A stretch of DNA of 64,000 bases. It comes from CAZAQV01 sp964487255. Its GTDB lineage: Bacteria > Myxococcota_A > Polyangia > Polyangiales > CAZAQV01. Shown here in pieces: positions 15,801 through 24,125 of this stretch. The translations under genes and the position numbers were made by a program. Under the pieces are notes generated by a model that ran no database searches, had not been told where the DNA came from, and saw only the letters and a program-made list of their open reading frames with translations. Every line of letters begins with the position of its first letter. The stretch's first letter is position 1. The stretch lies in NCBI GenBank assembly GCA_964487255.1, contig CAZAQV010000007.1, forward strand, positions 1 through 64,000, written 5' to 3'.

Positions 15801-16836
15801 ACGGAATTCGCTGGTGCGCCATCGCATCGAAAAACGAAGCGCGAACGGCACTTAGGTGCGTTTCGAAAGTGTGCGTTGGATCTACGACGCAGCGGATGGG
15901 CAGCATGTTGACGCAGTGACCGACAAGGTCGCTCTGTCCTGTAGCGCCCTGCCCAGCTGCGGGAACACCAAGGCTAAAATCGCGCTGGTTGCAGACCCGC
16001 ATCAAGTAGGCCTCGAACGCCGAGAGCAGGGTAACAAAAACACTGGCTCGATGGGCTTTGGAGAACGAGTGCAGGTCGCGCACAAGATTGGCGTCCAAGA
16101 GGTGGTCATAACGCCCGGCCTCGAGCAGACTTGAACCGCGGTGAGACTGCGTTCCGTCGCGTGGAAGCTCAAGGAATTCGGGTTGATTAGAATACAAGTC
16201 TTTCCAGTACCCGAGAGACTGCTTTCCCTCGTTCGAATCTAAAAAGTTCGCCTCTTGCTGCGCATAGCGCAAGAAGCTATTCGCCGTTGGCCAAGTGTTC
16301 GGCCTACTCCGACCCGCCAAGCTCTGGTTGTAGGCTTTCGACAGCTGTTCCAAAACGACCCCGACCGACCAGCCATCAAGGACAATGTGATGGGAGGCGA
16401 AAAAGAGTTCATGTAGGTTTTCTTCGAGTTTGACGAGCGTTGCTCGAACGATCGGGCCCCGAACGAGATCAAAGGGGGTCGTGACCATCTGTTCGGCAAT
16501 GGATTGTCGGCGCGCGTCGCGCCGCTCGGAATCAAGGACTGACAGGTCTTCCCAACGCAGCGGGACAATTTGTCCACGCGTGGCACACATCGTCGAACCG
16601 TCACGAGAAAAAGTAACCTGGAGCGCTTCGTTGCGCGACACGACGTGCGCAAAGGCTTCCTCCATCGCTTGCCGTTCCAGCCTGCCTTCGAAATGAAGCT
16701 TGAAGGGCTGAATGTACGACAGACTGGCGGGTGTCCCGTCAAACACCATGGTTGCCCAAATCTCTCGCTGTGCCTCTGTCGTTGTAACGAAAGCCTTAAC
16801 TTCCGGCTCTTGTTGAATGGGGTCGTGTTGTTGCAT
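12736..16836 (-). CDS. single-module non-ribosomal peptide synthetase (C-A-T-TE)
   Basis: 1366 aa from ATG at 16836 with AAGGG upstream; a TTG at 16944 is possible but has no ribosome-binding site. Condensation domain about 15-430, active site 'HHIVLDG'. Adenylation domain about 490-1000 with 'YIIHTSGSTGQPKG', 'LWNGYGPTECT', 'YDSGDKVRW' and 'NPSGKVDRK'. My by-eye pocket code is D-G-A-L-V-A-G-V-I-K: Asp235 and Lys517 fit an alpha-amino acid, but I recognise no standard match. Carrier domain 'DNFFSIGGSSLDAI'. Thioesterase with Cys nucleophile 'LAGWCFGAHLA' (codon 13357-13359), Glu in 'ALLEAWP' where Asp is usual, and His in 'EHDALL'. No loading module, MbtH or phosphopantetheinyl transferase is nearby. 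Confidence 0.93.
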   Translation of the reverse strand: MQQHDPIQQEPEVKAFVTTTEAQREIWATMVFDGTPASLSYIQPFKLHFEGRLERQAMEEAFAHVVSRNEALQVTFSRDGSTMCATRGQIVPLRWEDLSVLDSERRDARRQSIAEQMVTTPFDLVRGPIVRATLVKLEENLHELFFASHHIVLDGWSVGVVLEQLSKAYNQSLAGRSRPNTWPTANSFLRYAQQEANFLDSNEGKQSLGYWKDLYSNQPEFLELPRDGTQSHRGSSLLEAGRYDHLLDANLVRDLHSFSKAHRASVFVTLLSAFEAYLMRVCNQRDFSLGVPAAGQGATGQSDLVGHCVNMLPIRCVVDPTHTFETHLSAVRASFFDAMAHQRIPFGRLVRELDLSRKDGRTPLSTVTISFAAGTRDVAFEGLEYEMARLRRPFAQFPLSIDISEAKSGLAVECSYWKSEFSEGSLARVMRGFEALLRHAIDESHTALEALSLASPQQHASTVARWNDTDVAFDTGNVIELFDRQVELHGERPCSRYQERSLTYQEVQTFSERVCYALHTRGAAPGDRVAVVMNRTEELLPVLLGVMRAGCAYVPIDPTYPSARIGCVLDDAKVQAAIVHDEHVGLLRSGDALLVGREAVFYLGADRKELDAAPPRDWQPPSIPPDACAYIIHTSGSTGQPKGVPTHHAALSNYLQAYQKRVTRYEPGDTSLMVLSISFDGSVADLFVPLIAGASCAIADRNAALNPPVIIKHFEEFDIRSTLLTPSIWQSILESGWEGKRDLRAVTAGEAVSAELVADLLPRVGELWNGYGPTECTVITTMHQFEDASLPIRIGKPIANYRCYVLDENHRQVPVGVPGRLWIGGPGVCLGYLARSALNAEKFMDDPFEPGQGRRLYDSGDKVRWLADGSLEWLERFDNQVKIRGYRIELGEIETILRQVDVVAEAVVGVANVDGRGRTLVAFVRAEAASVGDEELRQVCRKALTENLPTYMVPAAIHRVEQFKLNPSGKVDRKALPFEDLAWNSTAQGGLREEPPRTPVEEALVASWNEVLGFNPGIHDNFFSIGGSSLDAIRLVEHVHRRGLSLQPTDIMRSPTVASLARLAVLQTAETSQTDTVVVLREEGNKAPLFVFHSVPGDLLHYGPLAQHLPPDRPIYGLQGLTLVDKLGAEQWSIQELARCYADQIEEVVGSGTVHLAGWCFGAHLALEVALQRQREGRGVGLVALLEAWPNRSPATEMLRNTRLLAHEGQGVIRHLKRKAQSLLRDRQRKDPRKVFALEVDRGPFKHRSEVYTRNINAARQHRTGRYDGPMLLIKTALEVSGQLEEYDYGWGEHAARGCLEVRDIFAEHDALLRPPHVQDVARILVQSIEKQEHLDKVRRAESPTAGVHSAASALGRRVPSETVSA

Positions 16837-17094
16837 TGCTGAAGCGCCCTTAGTCGAAGCAAACGCAATGCCATCGACCAAAAACCCGTATTGCCATTGA
16901 AACAGCGAGACTTGAGAATATCTACGCGCGTCGATGATCCCCAAACGCGTGCGCTTGCGCGCCTCAATTGAGTCTATTTGTCACACTCTGGCTCCCGGGT
17001 TGTCTAGGCGAGGTCACCGGCGCCACGCTTCGTGCACCGATTGTCCGAAGGTTGGACGCCGATGTTCATCCTGCAGCGCAGAAACAGCAATCCA

Positions 17095-18195
17095 TTAGCC
17101 ACGGAGAACGTCTTCGAGTTGCTCGAAGATGGCGGCGCGCCAGCGTGCGAGCTCACTCTTCCCCGCGATGAGTTCGTCCGTTGCGCGCAGGGCGGCGTCG
17201 AGATCGACGCGAAAACAATAGGGATCGCTAGGCGAACGGGTCGCGACAGTTTCAGGCAGCGGAGTAGGTGGGAGCCACCCGATCATTTTGCGCTTGTCTC
17301 CATCGTGCAAGGCATCCACGGCGGCGTTACCGAAACGCGATGCGAGTAAACGGTCGAAGGCGGATGGACGCCCCCCTCGCACCACGTGCCCTAGCACAGT
17401 AACCCGCGTCTCGATGGCGTGTGCATGCTCGTCTTGCCCCTCTGCAAGATAGCGATCCACCTCCGCCTTCAGCTCATCACTATCGAAGTCGACCCCTTCA
17501 GCCTTGAGGCACAATACCTTCTTGTTGTCGCGCGTGGAGCGGACGATTCGTACCGTCTTGGCGACCGTCTGGACCAGCTCATCGCGGGTCTTATTGGCTT
17601 CGGGAAAAAGAACCACGTCGGCCCCTGCGGCCACGGCGGCCGTCATCGACAAGTAGCCTGAATCCCTGCCCATCACCTCCACAATAAACGTCCGGTCGTG
17701 GGCCGAAGCGGTATCTGCAATTTTGTCGCAGGCGTCGACGATCGTGTTCATCGCCGTGTCCACTCCGATGCACAGTCCAGTCATGGCGATGTCGTTGTCG
17801 ATCGAGGCAGGAATTCCCACGGCGCGTGTTCGGAACTCACTCGACTCCGCGGGATCCGTGAGCTTGAGCGCGCCCGTGAGCGAACCGTTGCCACCGATCA
17901 CGATCAGCCCATCGATTCCGCGCGCTGTAAGAATTTCGCGCGCGTGATCGCGCGTCGCCTTGTCATGAAAGGACTTGCAACGAGCCGAACCCAAGATTGT
18001 CCCCCCGTCACGCAAAATGGGACGCACCCGCTCTGCAGTAAGAGGAACAAAATGGTCCTCCAGCAGCCCCTGATAACCGTGCGATATGCCAAACACTTCG
18101 TAGCCACGCGAGAGCGCCACCAAAGTCGCCGCTCGGATCGCCGCGTTCATCCCTGGCGCGTCCCCACCACTCGTCAAGACCGCAAGCTTGTGCAT
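17095..18195 (-). CDS. pfkA: 6-phosphofructokinase
   Basis: 366 aa from ATG at 18195, preceded directly by AAGGGGA; an upstream GTG at 18210 is weaker. It phosphorylates fructose-6-phosphate. 'LTSGGDAPGMNAAIR' binds the nucleotide and 'GIPASIDNDIAMTG' contains the catalytic IDND. The metal/phosphate loop reads GGNGS (101-105) where most ATP enzymes have GGDGS and PPi enzymes GGDDS. Gly after N argues for ATP as donor; the Asp-to-Asn change is unusual. 'EVMGRDSGYLSM' and 'LGHVVRGGRPSAFDR' complete the substrate site. Confidence 0.93.
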   Translation of the reverse strand: MHKLAVLTSGGDAPGMNAAIRAATLVALSRGYEVFGISHGYQGLLEDHFVPLTAERVRPILRDGGTILGSARCKSFHDKATRDHAREILTARGIDGLIVIGGNGSLTGALKLTDPAESSEFRTRAVGIPASIDNDIAMTGLCIGVDTAMNTIVDACDKIADTASAHDRTFIVEVMGRDSGYLSMTAAVAAGADVVLFPEANKTRDELVQTVAKTVRIVRSTRDNKKVLCLKAEGVDFDSDELKAEVDRYLAEGQDEHAHAIETRVTVLGHVVRGGRPSAFDRLLASRFGNAAVDALHDGDKRKMIGWLPPTPLPETVATRSPSDPYCFRVDLDAALRATDELIAGKSELARWRAAIFEQLEDVLRG

Positions 18196-18307
18196 TCCCC
18201 TTGATCGCACACCCCCCTCGCTTCGTCACGCGCCGCGGACACGCGGTAAGAAACGTGTGCGTTTCTCGGGTAGATTCAGCGTAAGGCGCGCGATATAAGC
18301 GGCCGTC

Positions 18308-19225
18308 GTGCGAATTGCGCTCATTACCGAAGACCGCTTCTACACGCGTGAGCGCGCGCTCGCGGCAGACGTACCGGACCGCTACTTCGCCAACATCGAG
18401 CGCGAGGACGAGTTGCTCCGCAAAGCGCTGAAGGGGCGCAACATCGAAGCGCAGCGCGTGTCTTGGGAAGACGAGCGCGCGGTCTGGGAAAACTTCGACT
18501 GCGCCGTCGTTCGCACCACCTGGAATTACTTCTTTCGCTTCGAGGCATTCCGCGCCTGGCTTTCGCGCACCAAAGGTCGCGTGCGTATCCTCAACCCGCC
18601 CGAACTCTTACGCTGGAACTGGGACAAACACTACTTGCAGGCACTTGGTGACGCCGGCGTCCACGTCGTGGGCAGTCGCTTCGTCGCACCCGGCGAAGAG
18701 GTCGACTTCGCTGACGAGCTCAGGCGTCGTCCCGCAGGGCAGCTCGTGATCAAACCAGCGGTATCGGGCGGTGCACGGCACACTTTCTTGATGACTGAAC
18801 AAAACCGCCTCGAAGTCGAACGGGCTCTGCGCGAACCGCGCGCGCAACAAACGTTTCTCATCCAAGACGTGCAGCGCTCGATCCTCACGCGCGGCGAGGT
18901 CTCGCTTCTCTACTTCGACGGAACGTTCACGCATGCGGTGCGCAAGATCGCCAAGCCGGGCGACTTTCGCGTGCAAGACGACCACGGAGGAACTTTCGTA
19001 GACCACGTACCGACCGAGGCCGAGCGCTCACTCGCGCGTGACGTGTTGTCGGCCCTGCCGACGCCCGCGACCTATGCACGCATCGACATCGCGGACGACA
19101 ATGCCGGCTGCCCTGCACTCATCGAAGCCGAACTTATCGAGCCCGAGCTGTTCTTGCGCTGCGCCGAACACGCGGCTGACGTTTTCGCCGAGGCGATCGA
19201 GACCCGGCTACGCGAAAAGGCGTAG
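18308..19225 (+). CDS. ATP-grasp family ligase
   Basis: 305 aa, GTG start at 18308. After an N-terminal Rossmann-like part ('VVRTTWNYFFRFEAFRAWL', a hallmark of one ATP-grasp group), the ATP-binding region shows 'QLVIKPAVSGGARHTFL' (Lys and Gly-rich loop) and ends 'DIADDNAGCPALIEAELIEPELF', with the acidic Mg residues of an ATP-grasp fold. It likely joins a carboxylate to an amine or thiol; the substrates are unknown. The next gene starts 9 nt downstream. Confidence 0.8.
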   Translation: MRIALITEDRFYTRERALAADVPDRYFANIEREDELLRKALKGRNIEAQRVSWEDERAVWENFDCAVVRTTWNYFFRFEAFRAWLSRTKGRVRILNPPELLRWNWDKHYLQALGDAGVHVVGSRFVAPGEEVDFADELRRRPAGQLVIKPAVSGGARHTFLMTEQNRLEVERALREPRAQQTFLIQDVQRSILTRGEVSLLYFDGTFTHAVRKIAKPGDFRVQDDHGGTFVDHVPTEAERSLARDVLSALPTPATYARIDIADDNAGCPALIEAELIEPELFLRCAEHAADVFAEAIETRLREKA

Positions 19226-19234
19226 ACTCGAACC

Positions 19235-20038
19235 GTGTTCTCCTGGTTACGCCACCGCAGACGACAACGCATCATCGAAGAGCCGTTTCCGCCTTCGTGG
19301 CGAGCCACCATTTTGCACGATGTCGCCTCGCTGCGTTGCCTCAGTAAAGATGAGTGGGCGACCATCGAGCCATTGATCCAAGTCTTCATCGCGGAGAAGA
19401 CTTTTGAGGGATGCGCTGGGCTCGTCGTCGAGGAACGAATGAAGGTGACCATTGCCGCGCAGGCTTGCTTGCTCATCCTGAGCCTCGATCACGACATGTA
19501 TCGCGACGTGGAAACCATCTTGATCTACCCCACGACCTTCGTTGCGCCCGCTGGGGCCTACCGCTGGGTTGACCACGAGACTGGCATCGAACGCCACGCA
19601 CCGCCACGCCTGGGCGAGGCACACGCGCAGGGACCCGTCATCTTGGCTTGGGATGACGTCTTGCGCGGCGCGTTTGGCCCCGGAGACGGCCACAACCTGG
19701 TCTTTCATGAATTCGCACACAAGCTCGACCAACTCGACGGACATGGCGACGGGACCCCGCCACTCAACTCGCGCGCCGAGCGGCAAGCCTGGCATAACGC
19801 GATGGCGCCCGTCTTTTTGGGCCTTAAAACAAGCGTCAAAGCTGGTCGCCGATCCTGGTTGGACCCCTACGCAACGACCAACGAGGCCGAGTTTTTTGCC
19901 GTGGCCACAGAGTCGTTTTTTGAGCGCCCGCGTGCCCTCAAGCGGAACGAAGGCGAGGTCTACGACGTGCTCAAGAAGTTTTACAAACAGGACCCGCTCG
20001 CGCGCATTACGCGCCATCAACGTTCACGCGGACGCTAA
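19235..20038 (+). CDS. mtfA: MtfA-like zinc peptidase
   Basis: 267 aa, GTG start. M90-family signature: 'NLVFHEFAHKLDQLDG' contains HExxH, and 'TNEAEFFAVATESFFE' carries the further metal-binding Glu. N-terminal 'HDVASLRCLSKDEW' and the aspartate-rich 'DGTPPLN' also fit. In E. coli MtfA binds the Mlc repressor and so controls glucose uptake; a target here is unknown. Full length and probably cytosolic. 9 nt after the ATP-grasp gene. Confidence 0.92.
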   Translation: MFSWLRHRRRQRIIEEPFPPSWRATILHDVASLRCLSKDEWATIEPLIQVFIAEKTFEGCAGLVVEERMKVTIAAQACLLILSLDHDMYRDVETILIYPTTFVAPAGAYRWVDHETGIERHAPPRLGEAHAQGPVILAWDDVLRGAFGPGDGHNLVFHEFAHKLDQLDGHGDGTPPLNSRAERQAWHNAMAPVFLGLKTSVKAGRRSWLDPYATTNEAEFFAVATESFFERPRALKRNEGEVYDVLKKFYKQDPLARITRHQRSRGR

Positions 20039-20051
20039 CCCATGCGCGCCA

Positions 20052-21017
20052 TTACATGCGCTCTTTATACCAGGCGATGGTGCGGTCGATGCCCTCTTCG
20101 AGGTCGATCTGCGGCGCAAAGCCGAGCAGATTCTCTGCCTTCTGGACATTGGGCACACGAAGCTCGACGTCCGGAAAGTCCCACTTCACGAAATCGATCT
20201 TGGACTTGCCGCCGACGTGCTCATTGATGAGCCGGGCGAGTTGGTAGATGGTGACCGTACTGCGCGGATTGCCGATGTTGAACGACTGGCCGATCGCCTC
20301 TTCCTTCGTGAACGTCAACATGACGGCGTCGACAATATCGTCGATGTAGCACCAGGAACGTATCTGGTCTCCGTTGTTATGAATGTGGATATCGTCGCCA
20401 CGAAGCGCGCGCGTCACGAATGCATGGATCGCGCCTTCGCCGACTTGTCCTGGTCCGTAGACATTGAAGGGCCGAATCGACAGCGCGGGCAACTTGTGCT
20501 GCTTCCAGTAGTTGTGAGCCAGATGTTCGGTCGCAAGCTTCGAGACCGCGTAGGTCCAGCGCGCCTCACCCACGGCACCGAGGTTGGTCGAGTCGGCCTC
20601 TCGCACGCGAAACGCATACGTTCCAAACACCTCACTGGTCGAAAAGTCAATGAATCGCTTGATGTTGCCGGCGTCGACCGACGCGCGCAAGGCGTTCATG
20701 GTGCCCTCAAGGGCGATCTCCATCGTAAGCACAGGGTGTTTGAGTACCGTGTCAACACCCGCAATCGACGCCATGTGCACAACCATGTCGATCCCAGCCA
20801 CCGCTTGATCGACCGATTTGCGGTCCATGACGTCGCCCACAACGAGTTCGACGTTCGGGTTATCGGCCAGGCCACTGTCCTTGAACGAGTTGCGGCGAAG
20901 GTTGTCGAGCAGGCGCACACGGTTGTGTTTGGCGAGACGGCGGGTGAGCGCGGTGCCTATAAAGCCGGCTCCACCTGTGATCAGGACGTGGGCGTCTCGA
21001 AGTTCCTCTGAGGTCAT
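20052..21017 (-). CDS. NAD-dependent sugar-nucleotide epimerase/dehydratase
   Basis: 321 aa extended SDR. 'VLITGGAGFIGTALTRRLA' is the GxxGxxG cofactor loop, 'MVVHMASIAGV' follows, 'FSTSEVFG' has the catalytic Ser/Thr, and 'YAVSKLATEHL' the YxxxK pair. 'RPFNVYGPGQVGEGAI' is typical of UDP-hexose epimerases and UDP-glucuronate decarboxylases. Likely supplies a nucleotide sugar for surface glycans; exact chemistry uncertain. Convergent with mtfA (13-nt gap) and divergent from pspA. Confidence 0.87.
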   Translation of the reverse strand: MTSEELRDAHVLITGGAGFIGTALTRRLAKHNRVRLLDNLRRNSFKDSGLADNPNVELVVGDVMDRKSVDQAVAGIDMVVHMASIAGVDTVLKHPVLTMEIALEGTMNALRASVDAGNIKRFIDFSTSEVFGTYAFRVREADSTNLGAVGEARWTYAVSKLATEHLAHNYWKQHKLPALSIRPFNVYGPGQVGEGAIHAFVTRALRGDDIHIHNNGDQIRSWCYIDDIVDAVMLTFTKEEAIGQSFNIGNPRSTVTIYQLARLINEHVGGKSKIDFVKWDFPDVELRVPNVQKAENLLGFAPQIDLEEGIDRTIAWYKERM

Positions 21018-21106
21018 GCCACAGACCTATCATGGAGCTTTACATCCCCGCAATCACATGAAAAACTTCGTCTTGTTCCGATGTTTTAGGAACGCTGGAG
21101 GCACCC

Positions 21107-21781
21107 TTGGGCATCTTCGACCGCATGGACCGCGTGATCCGTTCAAATATCAACAGCCTGCTCGACAGTAGCGAAGACCCGGCAAAGATGATCGACCAAA
21201 CGATCATCGACATGCAAAGCGAACTCAAGAAGGCCAAGCGCGAACTGATCGAAACGCTGGGTAGCGCCAAGCGCCTGGTCAAGGAGGCGCGCGAACAAGA
21301 AGAAGAAGCCGGCGACTGGGAAAAGAAGGCCGTGTTGGCCCTCGAACAAGGGGACGAGACGCTCGCGCGCGAGGCGCTCAAACGCAAACGCAGCGTCAGC
21401 CGCAAGGTCGACGAAACCATCAACCTGGCGCAAGAGAGCGAAGGCCGCGCCGCACAAATGAAAGACATGATCGAGCAAGTCGAGCGCAAGATCGAAGAGC
21501 TGCAGGCACGAAAGTCGTCGTTTGCAGGCGATGTGCGCCGCGCTCGCAGCACATCGGGCTCGGATGCGGGGCTTTTTCGCAGTGCCACATTCAGCGAACT
21601 CGATCGCATGACCAATCGCCTCGACCAACTCGAAGCCGAGGTCGAGGCGCACGACCTAATCGCCGACGACGTACGCCAGAAGGCCGAGCTCGACGCCAAG
21701 TTCCGTAAGCTCGAAAAGGCTTCGGGCGATGTCGAAGTCGAAGACGAGCTCGCCTCGCTCAAGGAAAAGCTGCGCAAGTAG
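21107..21781 (+). CDS. pspA: phage shock protein A (PspA/IM30 family)
   Basis: 224 aa, TTG start at 21107 selected because GGAGG (21097-21101) lies 5 nt upstream. Starts 'GIFDRMDRVIRSNINSLLDSSEDP', the amphipathic membrane-binding helix of PspA, then long coiled-coil helices with heptad Leu/Glu/Lys to about residue 190, and ends 'DELASLKEKLRK'. It polymerises on the inner face of the membrane to repair damage. No pspB, pspC or pspF is present; instead a large regulator-like gene follows after 17 nt. Confidence 0.93.
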   Translation: MGIFDRMDRVIRSNINSLLDSSEDPAKMIDQTIIDMQSELKKAKRELIETLGSAKRLVKEAREQEEEAGDWEKKAVLALEQGDETLAREALKRKRSVSRKVDETINLAQESEGRAAQMKDMIEQVERKIEELQARKSSFAGDVRRARSTSGSDAGLFRSATFSELDRMTNRLDQLEAEVEAHDLIADDVRQKAELDAKFRKLEKASGDVEVEDELASLKEKLRK

Positions 21782-21798
21782 TTTCGGGAGAACGGGAC

Positions 21799-24051
21799 GT
21801 GTCGGATTTTATCCTCTGGTACCGGCGACTCCCGGCGATCCACCTCGATGCCCAAGAGGAAACCGCTGGGGCTTGGGCGTCGGGCATCGCGTCCAACCTG
21901 ACCGACGCAGGCCTCAACGTCGTGGCGCGCATCGGTGGCAGCATCGCAGGGACGTTCCCGCGCGCCAAAGCCACACGCGTACTCCATGCCGCGCTTGAGC
22001 AGATCATCGAAGGCGAAAACCTCAGCCCAGCTGTTCGCGCAACCATTGGGGTGACCCGCTGTAGCGGAGAGTCGGGCCTCTTCGACCTTGAGCTCGATAC
22101 GGCGCAGCTTTTGGCAAACCGCGGTCGCCCCGGCGAAATCGTGCTTTCCGAAGAGGTCACGCACAACCTCACGCACGTGCTGCTCTTCGACCGAACCGTA
22201 CGCCTGGGCGTGTCGGGCCTGCGCGGCGTGGCGCTCGACCGTGAGTACCCCTGGCGACAAACCGCAGTGCAAAGCGTCGCTACCGTCGTGCTCCCCGACC
22301 CTGGGCAACCCGGTTTCGAGCTCTTCGAACCATTTGTGAACAGCGTACAAGACGGCATGGGCAAGTGGCACATCTTGCGGGGCGACGAAGAGTCGGGTTG
22401 CGAACTTTGGGTCCAGGCCGCGAAGAAGGTGGTTAAACCAGCATGGGTGCTGCACCTGGCGCCCGTCCCCGGTGCCTGGGAGACACTGGGCTCGCTTCGC
22501 CTTTCCATGGCGCAACAGTGGTCGAGTGTCGAAGAGATTCAATCGCGCGTACCCACCAAGTGGCAGACCATCGCTCGCTCACTGATCACCGGTACGCCGG
22601 CGCCCAAAGAAGAAGTCGTCGCGTTCTTGACAAACCTGTTCGAAGCCGCACCGGGCTGGGTGTTTATCGATCCCCTGACCGGCGTCGACCCCTGCTCAAG
22701 CGAGGTGATTTTTCGCGCGGCAGGCGCATCGAGCCAGACCACGGTCATCGCACGGATTGGCGCCGACGCCAAGCTGCCAGCCTCGGTGCAAAAGGCGGTC
22801 GTCAGCGATACGATGACCACTAACCTCAGCCACAGCGCACTAACCCTTCTGGTACGTGCCCTACTCGGAGGCGAGACGAGCGACGAGGTGATCGAAAAAG
22901 TCGTGCGTCTCGCTCAGCCCACAGTCCGAGGCGTGCTTGAGACCACGCGTACCGTGATTTCTACCGCCGACATCGTGCCGCGTGGCGATGGCTTTCGTTG
23001 GCGCAAGACCCCACGTATCGCGCGACAACCGCTGCCGACGACCTCCATGCTCGACGAACAGTTTGGTGCATTTCGTGGTCAGGTGCGGCGGCTGCTCGAA
23101 TGCATCGCGATCTGTCCGCACGGTACGCCCAATGACGTGCAGTGGGCCGTGATGCGAAGCGAAGGGATCGAACCCGAGCGATGCATGGAAATCGTCGATG
23201 ACCTGCGACGTCTGCACGTGCTCGCACACTCGAGCCCCTTGCGCTTCTCGAACCCACTGCCGCGCAAGACGCTCCTTCACAAGATGAGCCAGGCGCGTCG
23301 CAGTGCACTGCGCATGAAGGCGGCCGAAGCACTCGAAGCGTACGCTGACGAGCGAGTGAACCACTCGGCCGGTACGCGCGCGTTCTTCTTTCTCGAGTCG
23401 GGTGAGGCGGACGAAGCGGCGCTGGCTTTTCTGCAGGCAGCCAAGGCAGCGCTGGACGCGGATTTCACACGCGCAAGTTTGCGGCTCGCGGCTGCGGCTG
23501 TGCGCGCGGATGACACTTCCGAAGTGCGGGCCGAGGCTCAAGCGATTGAGAACGCGAATCGGGAGACGGCGAAAACCGTGGTCGATGCCAACACCCTTGG
23601 CGCAAAAGAGGCGCACACGCGGGCCACACTCGATCGCTTGTGGGAGGCGATCGAGGCCGGCGACGAAGACGGTGTGGAGACACTTCTCGACGCCATGCAG
23701 GCGCGCGGCATAAGCGTCCGTGGTTCAGACCGGGTGCGCTCACTCGCATACCTCAAGCTCGGTCAATGGGACGCCGCGGCGGCCGCCATGCAAGCGGCCG
23801 AAGACCGAAACCTCAGTCCGAAAGAGAAGAGTCGTCAACAGCTTGTGCGAGGCATGGTCAAGCTCGCCGCAGGCCGTATCGACGACGCGGTGCTCGAAAT
23901 TCTGGCTGTGCTTGAGCGCGCACGAACGAATAGTGACGGGCCAGCAGAGGCCGCAGCCTTGATGGCGCTGAGCGCCGCAAAACGCGCCACAAACGATCCC
24001 ACAGACTGCGACCAGCTCGAAACCCGCGCCCGTGCAATTCTTGCGGTCTAA
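21799..24051 (+). CDS. cyclase-homology/STAND-like/TPR protein, nucleotide sites degenerate
   Basis: 750 aa, GTG start with GGGA upstream. Residues 1-155 resemble the second half of a class III cyclase homology domain: 'VRATIGVTRCSG', 'NRGRPGEIVLSEEVTHNL', 'LGVSGLRGV'. The metal-binding GDG is replaced (GGS) and no catalytic Asp pair is visible. Residues about 180-420 look like a STAND-type ATPase whose P-loop has decayed ('HILRGDEESGCELWV' instead of GxxxxGK[ST]). The region to 460 resembles its winged-helix part. From about 500 the sequence is Ala-rich helical repeats with TPR character. Probably a scaffold or sensor cotranscribed with pspA; function unknown. Confidence 0.65.
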   Translation: MSDFILWYRRLPAIHLDAQEETAGAWASGIASNLTDAGLNVVARIGGSIAGTFPRAKATRVLHAALEQIIEGENLSPAVRATIGVTRCSGESGLFDLELDTAQLLANRGRPGEIVLSEEVTHNLTHVLLFDRTVRLGVSGLRGVALDREYPWRQTAVQSVATVVLPDPGQPGFELFEPFVNSVQDGMGKWHILRGDEESGCELWVQAAKKVVKPAWVLHLAPVPGAWETLGSLRLSMAQQWSSVEEIQSRVPTKWQTIARSLITGTPAPKEEVVAFLTNLFEAAPGWVFIDPLTGVDPCSSEVIFRAAGASSQTTVIARIGADAKLPASVQKAVVSDTMTTNLSHSALTLLVRALLGGETSDEVIEKVVRLAQPTVRGVLETTRTVISTADIVPRGDGFRWRKTPRIARQPLPTTSMLDEQFGAFRGQVRRLLECIAICPHGTPNDVQWAVMRSEGIEPERCMEIVDDLRRLHVLAHSSPLRFSNPLPRKTLLHKMSQARRSALRMKAAEALEAYADERVNHSAGTRAFFFLESGEADEAALAFLQAAKAALDADFTRASLRLAAAAVRADDTSEVRAEAQAIENANRETAKTVVDANTLGAKEAHTRATLDRLWEAIEAGDEDGVETLLDAMQARGISVRGSDRVRSLAYLKLGQWDAAAAAMQAAEDRNLSPKEKSRQQLVRGMVKLAAGRIDDAVLEILAVLERARTNSDGPAEAAALMALSAAKRATNDPTDCDQLETRARAILAV

Positions 24052-24096
24052 CACGGCGTGTCCAACGCGCGCTCGAAACACTACCGCCTAATTAGG

Positions 24097-24119
24097 TGAA
24101 GCCGGACGAGCCGGCTTCA
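24097..24119. terminator. 9-bp hairpin between the 750-aa gene and 6S RNA
   Basis: TGAAGCCGG (24097-24105) and CCGGCTTCA (24111-24119) form a perfect stem with a 5-nt loop, next to the palindrome CCTAATTAGG (24087-24096). It lies 45 bp after the stop of the 750-aa gene (+) and just beyond the 3' end of the 6S RNA (-), so it could serve both. No T-run on either side. Confidence 0.5.
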
Positions 24120-24125
24120 TGTCGA

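Noticed and set aside
19542..21011. 489-codon plus-strand frame spanning mtfA and the epimerase
   Set aside because: The first part is a shadow of mtfA in another frame and the rest is antisense to the epimerase.
21040..22542. 500-codon minus-strand frame over pspA and the 750-aa gene
   Set aside because: No recognisable domain, low-complexity Ser/Ala composition, and it crosses two real genes and their ribosome-binding sites.
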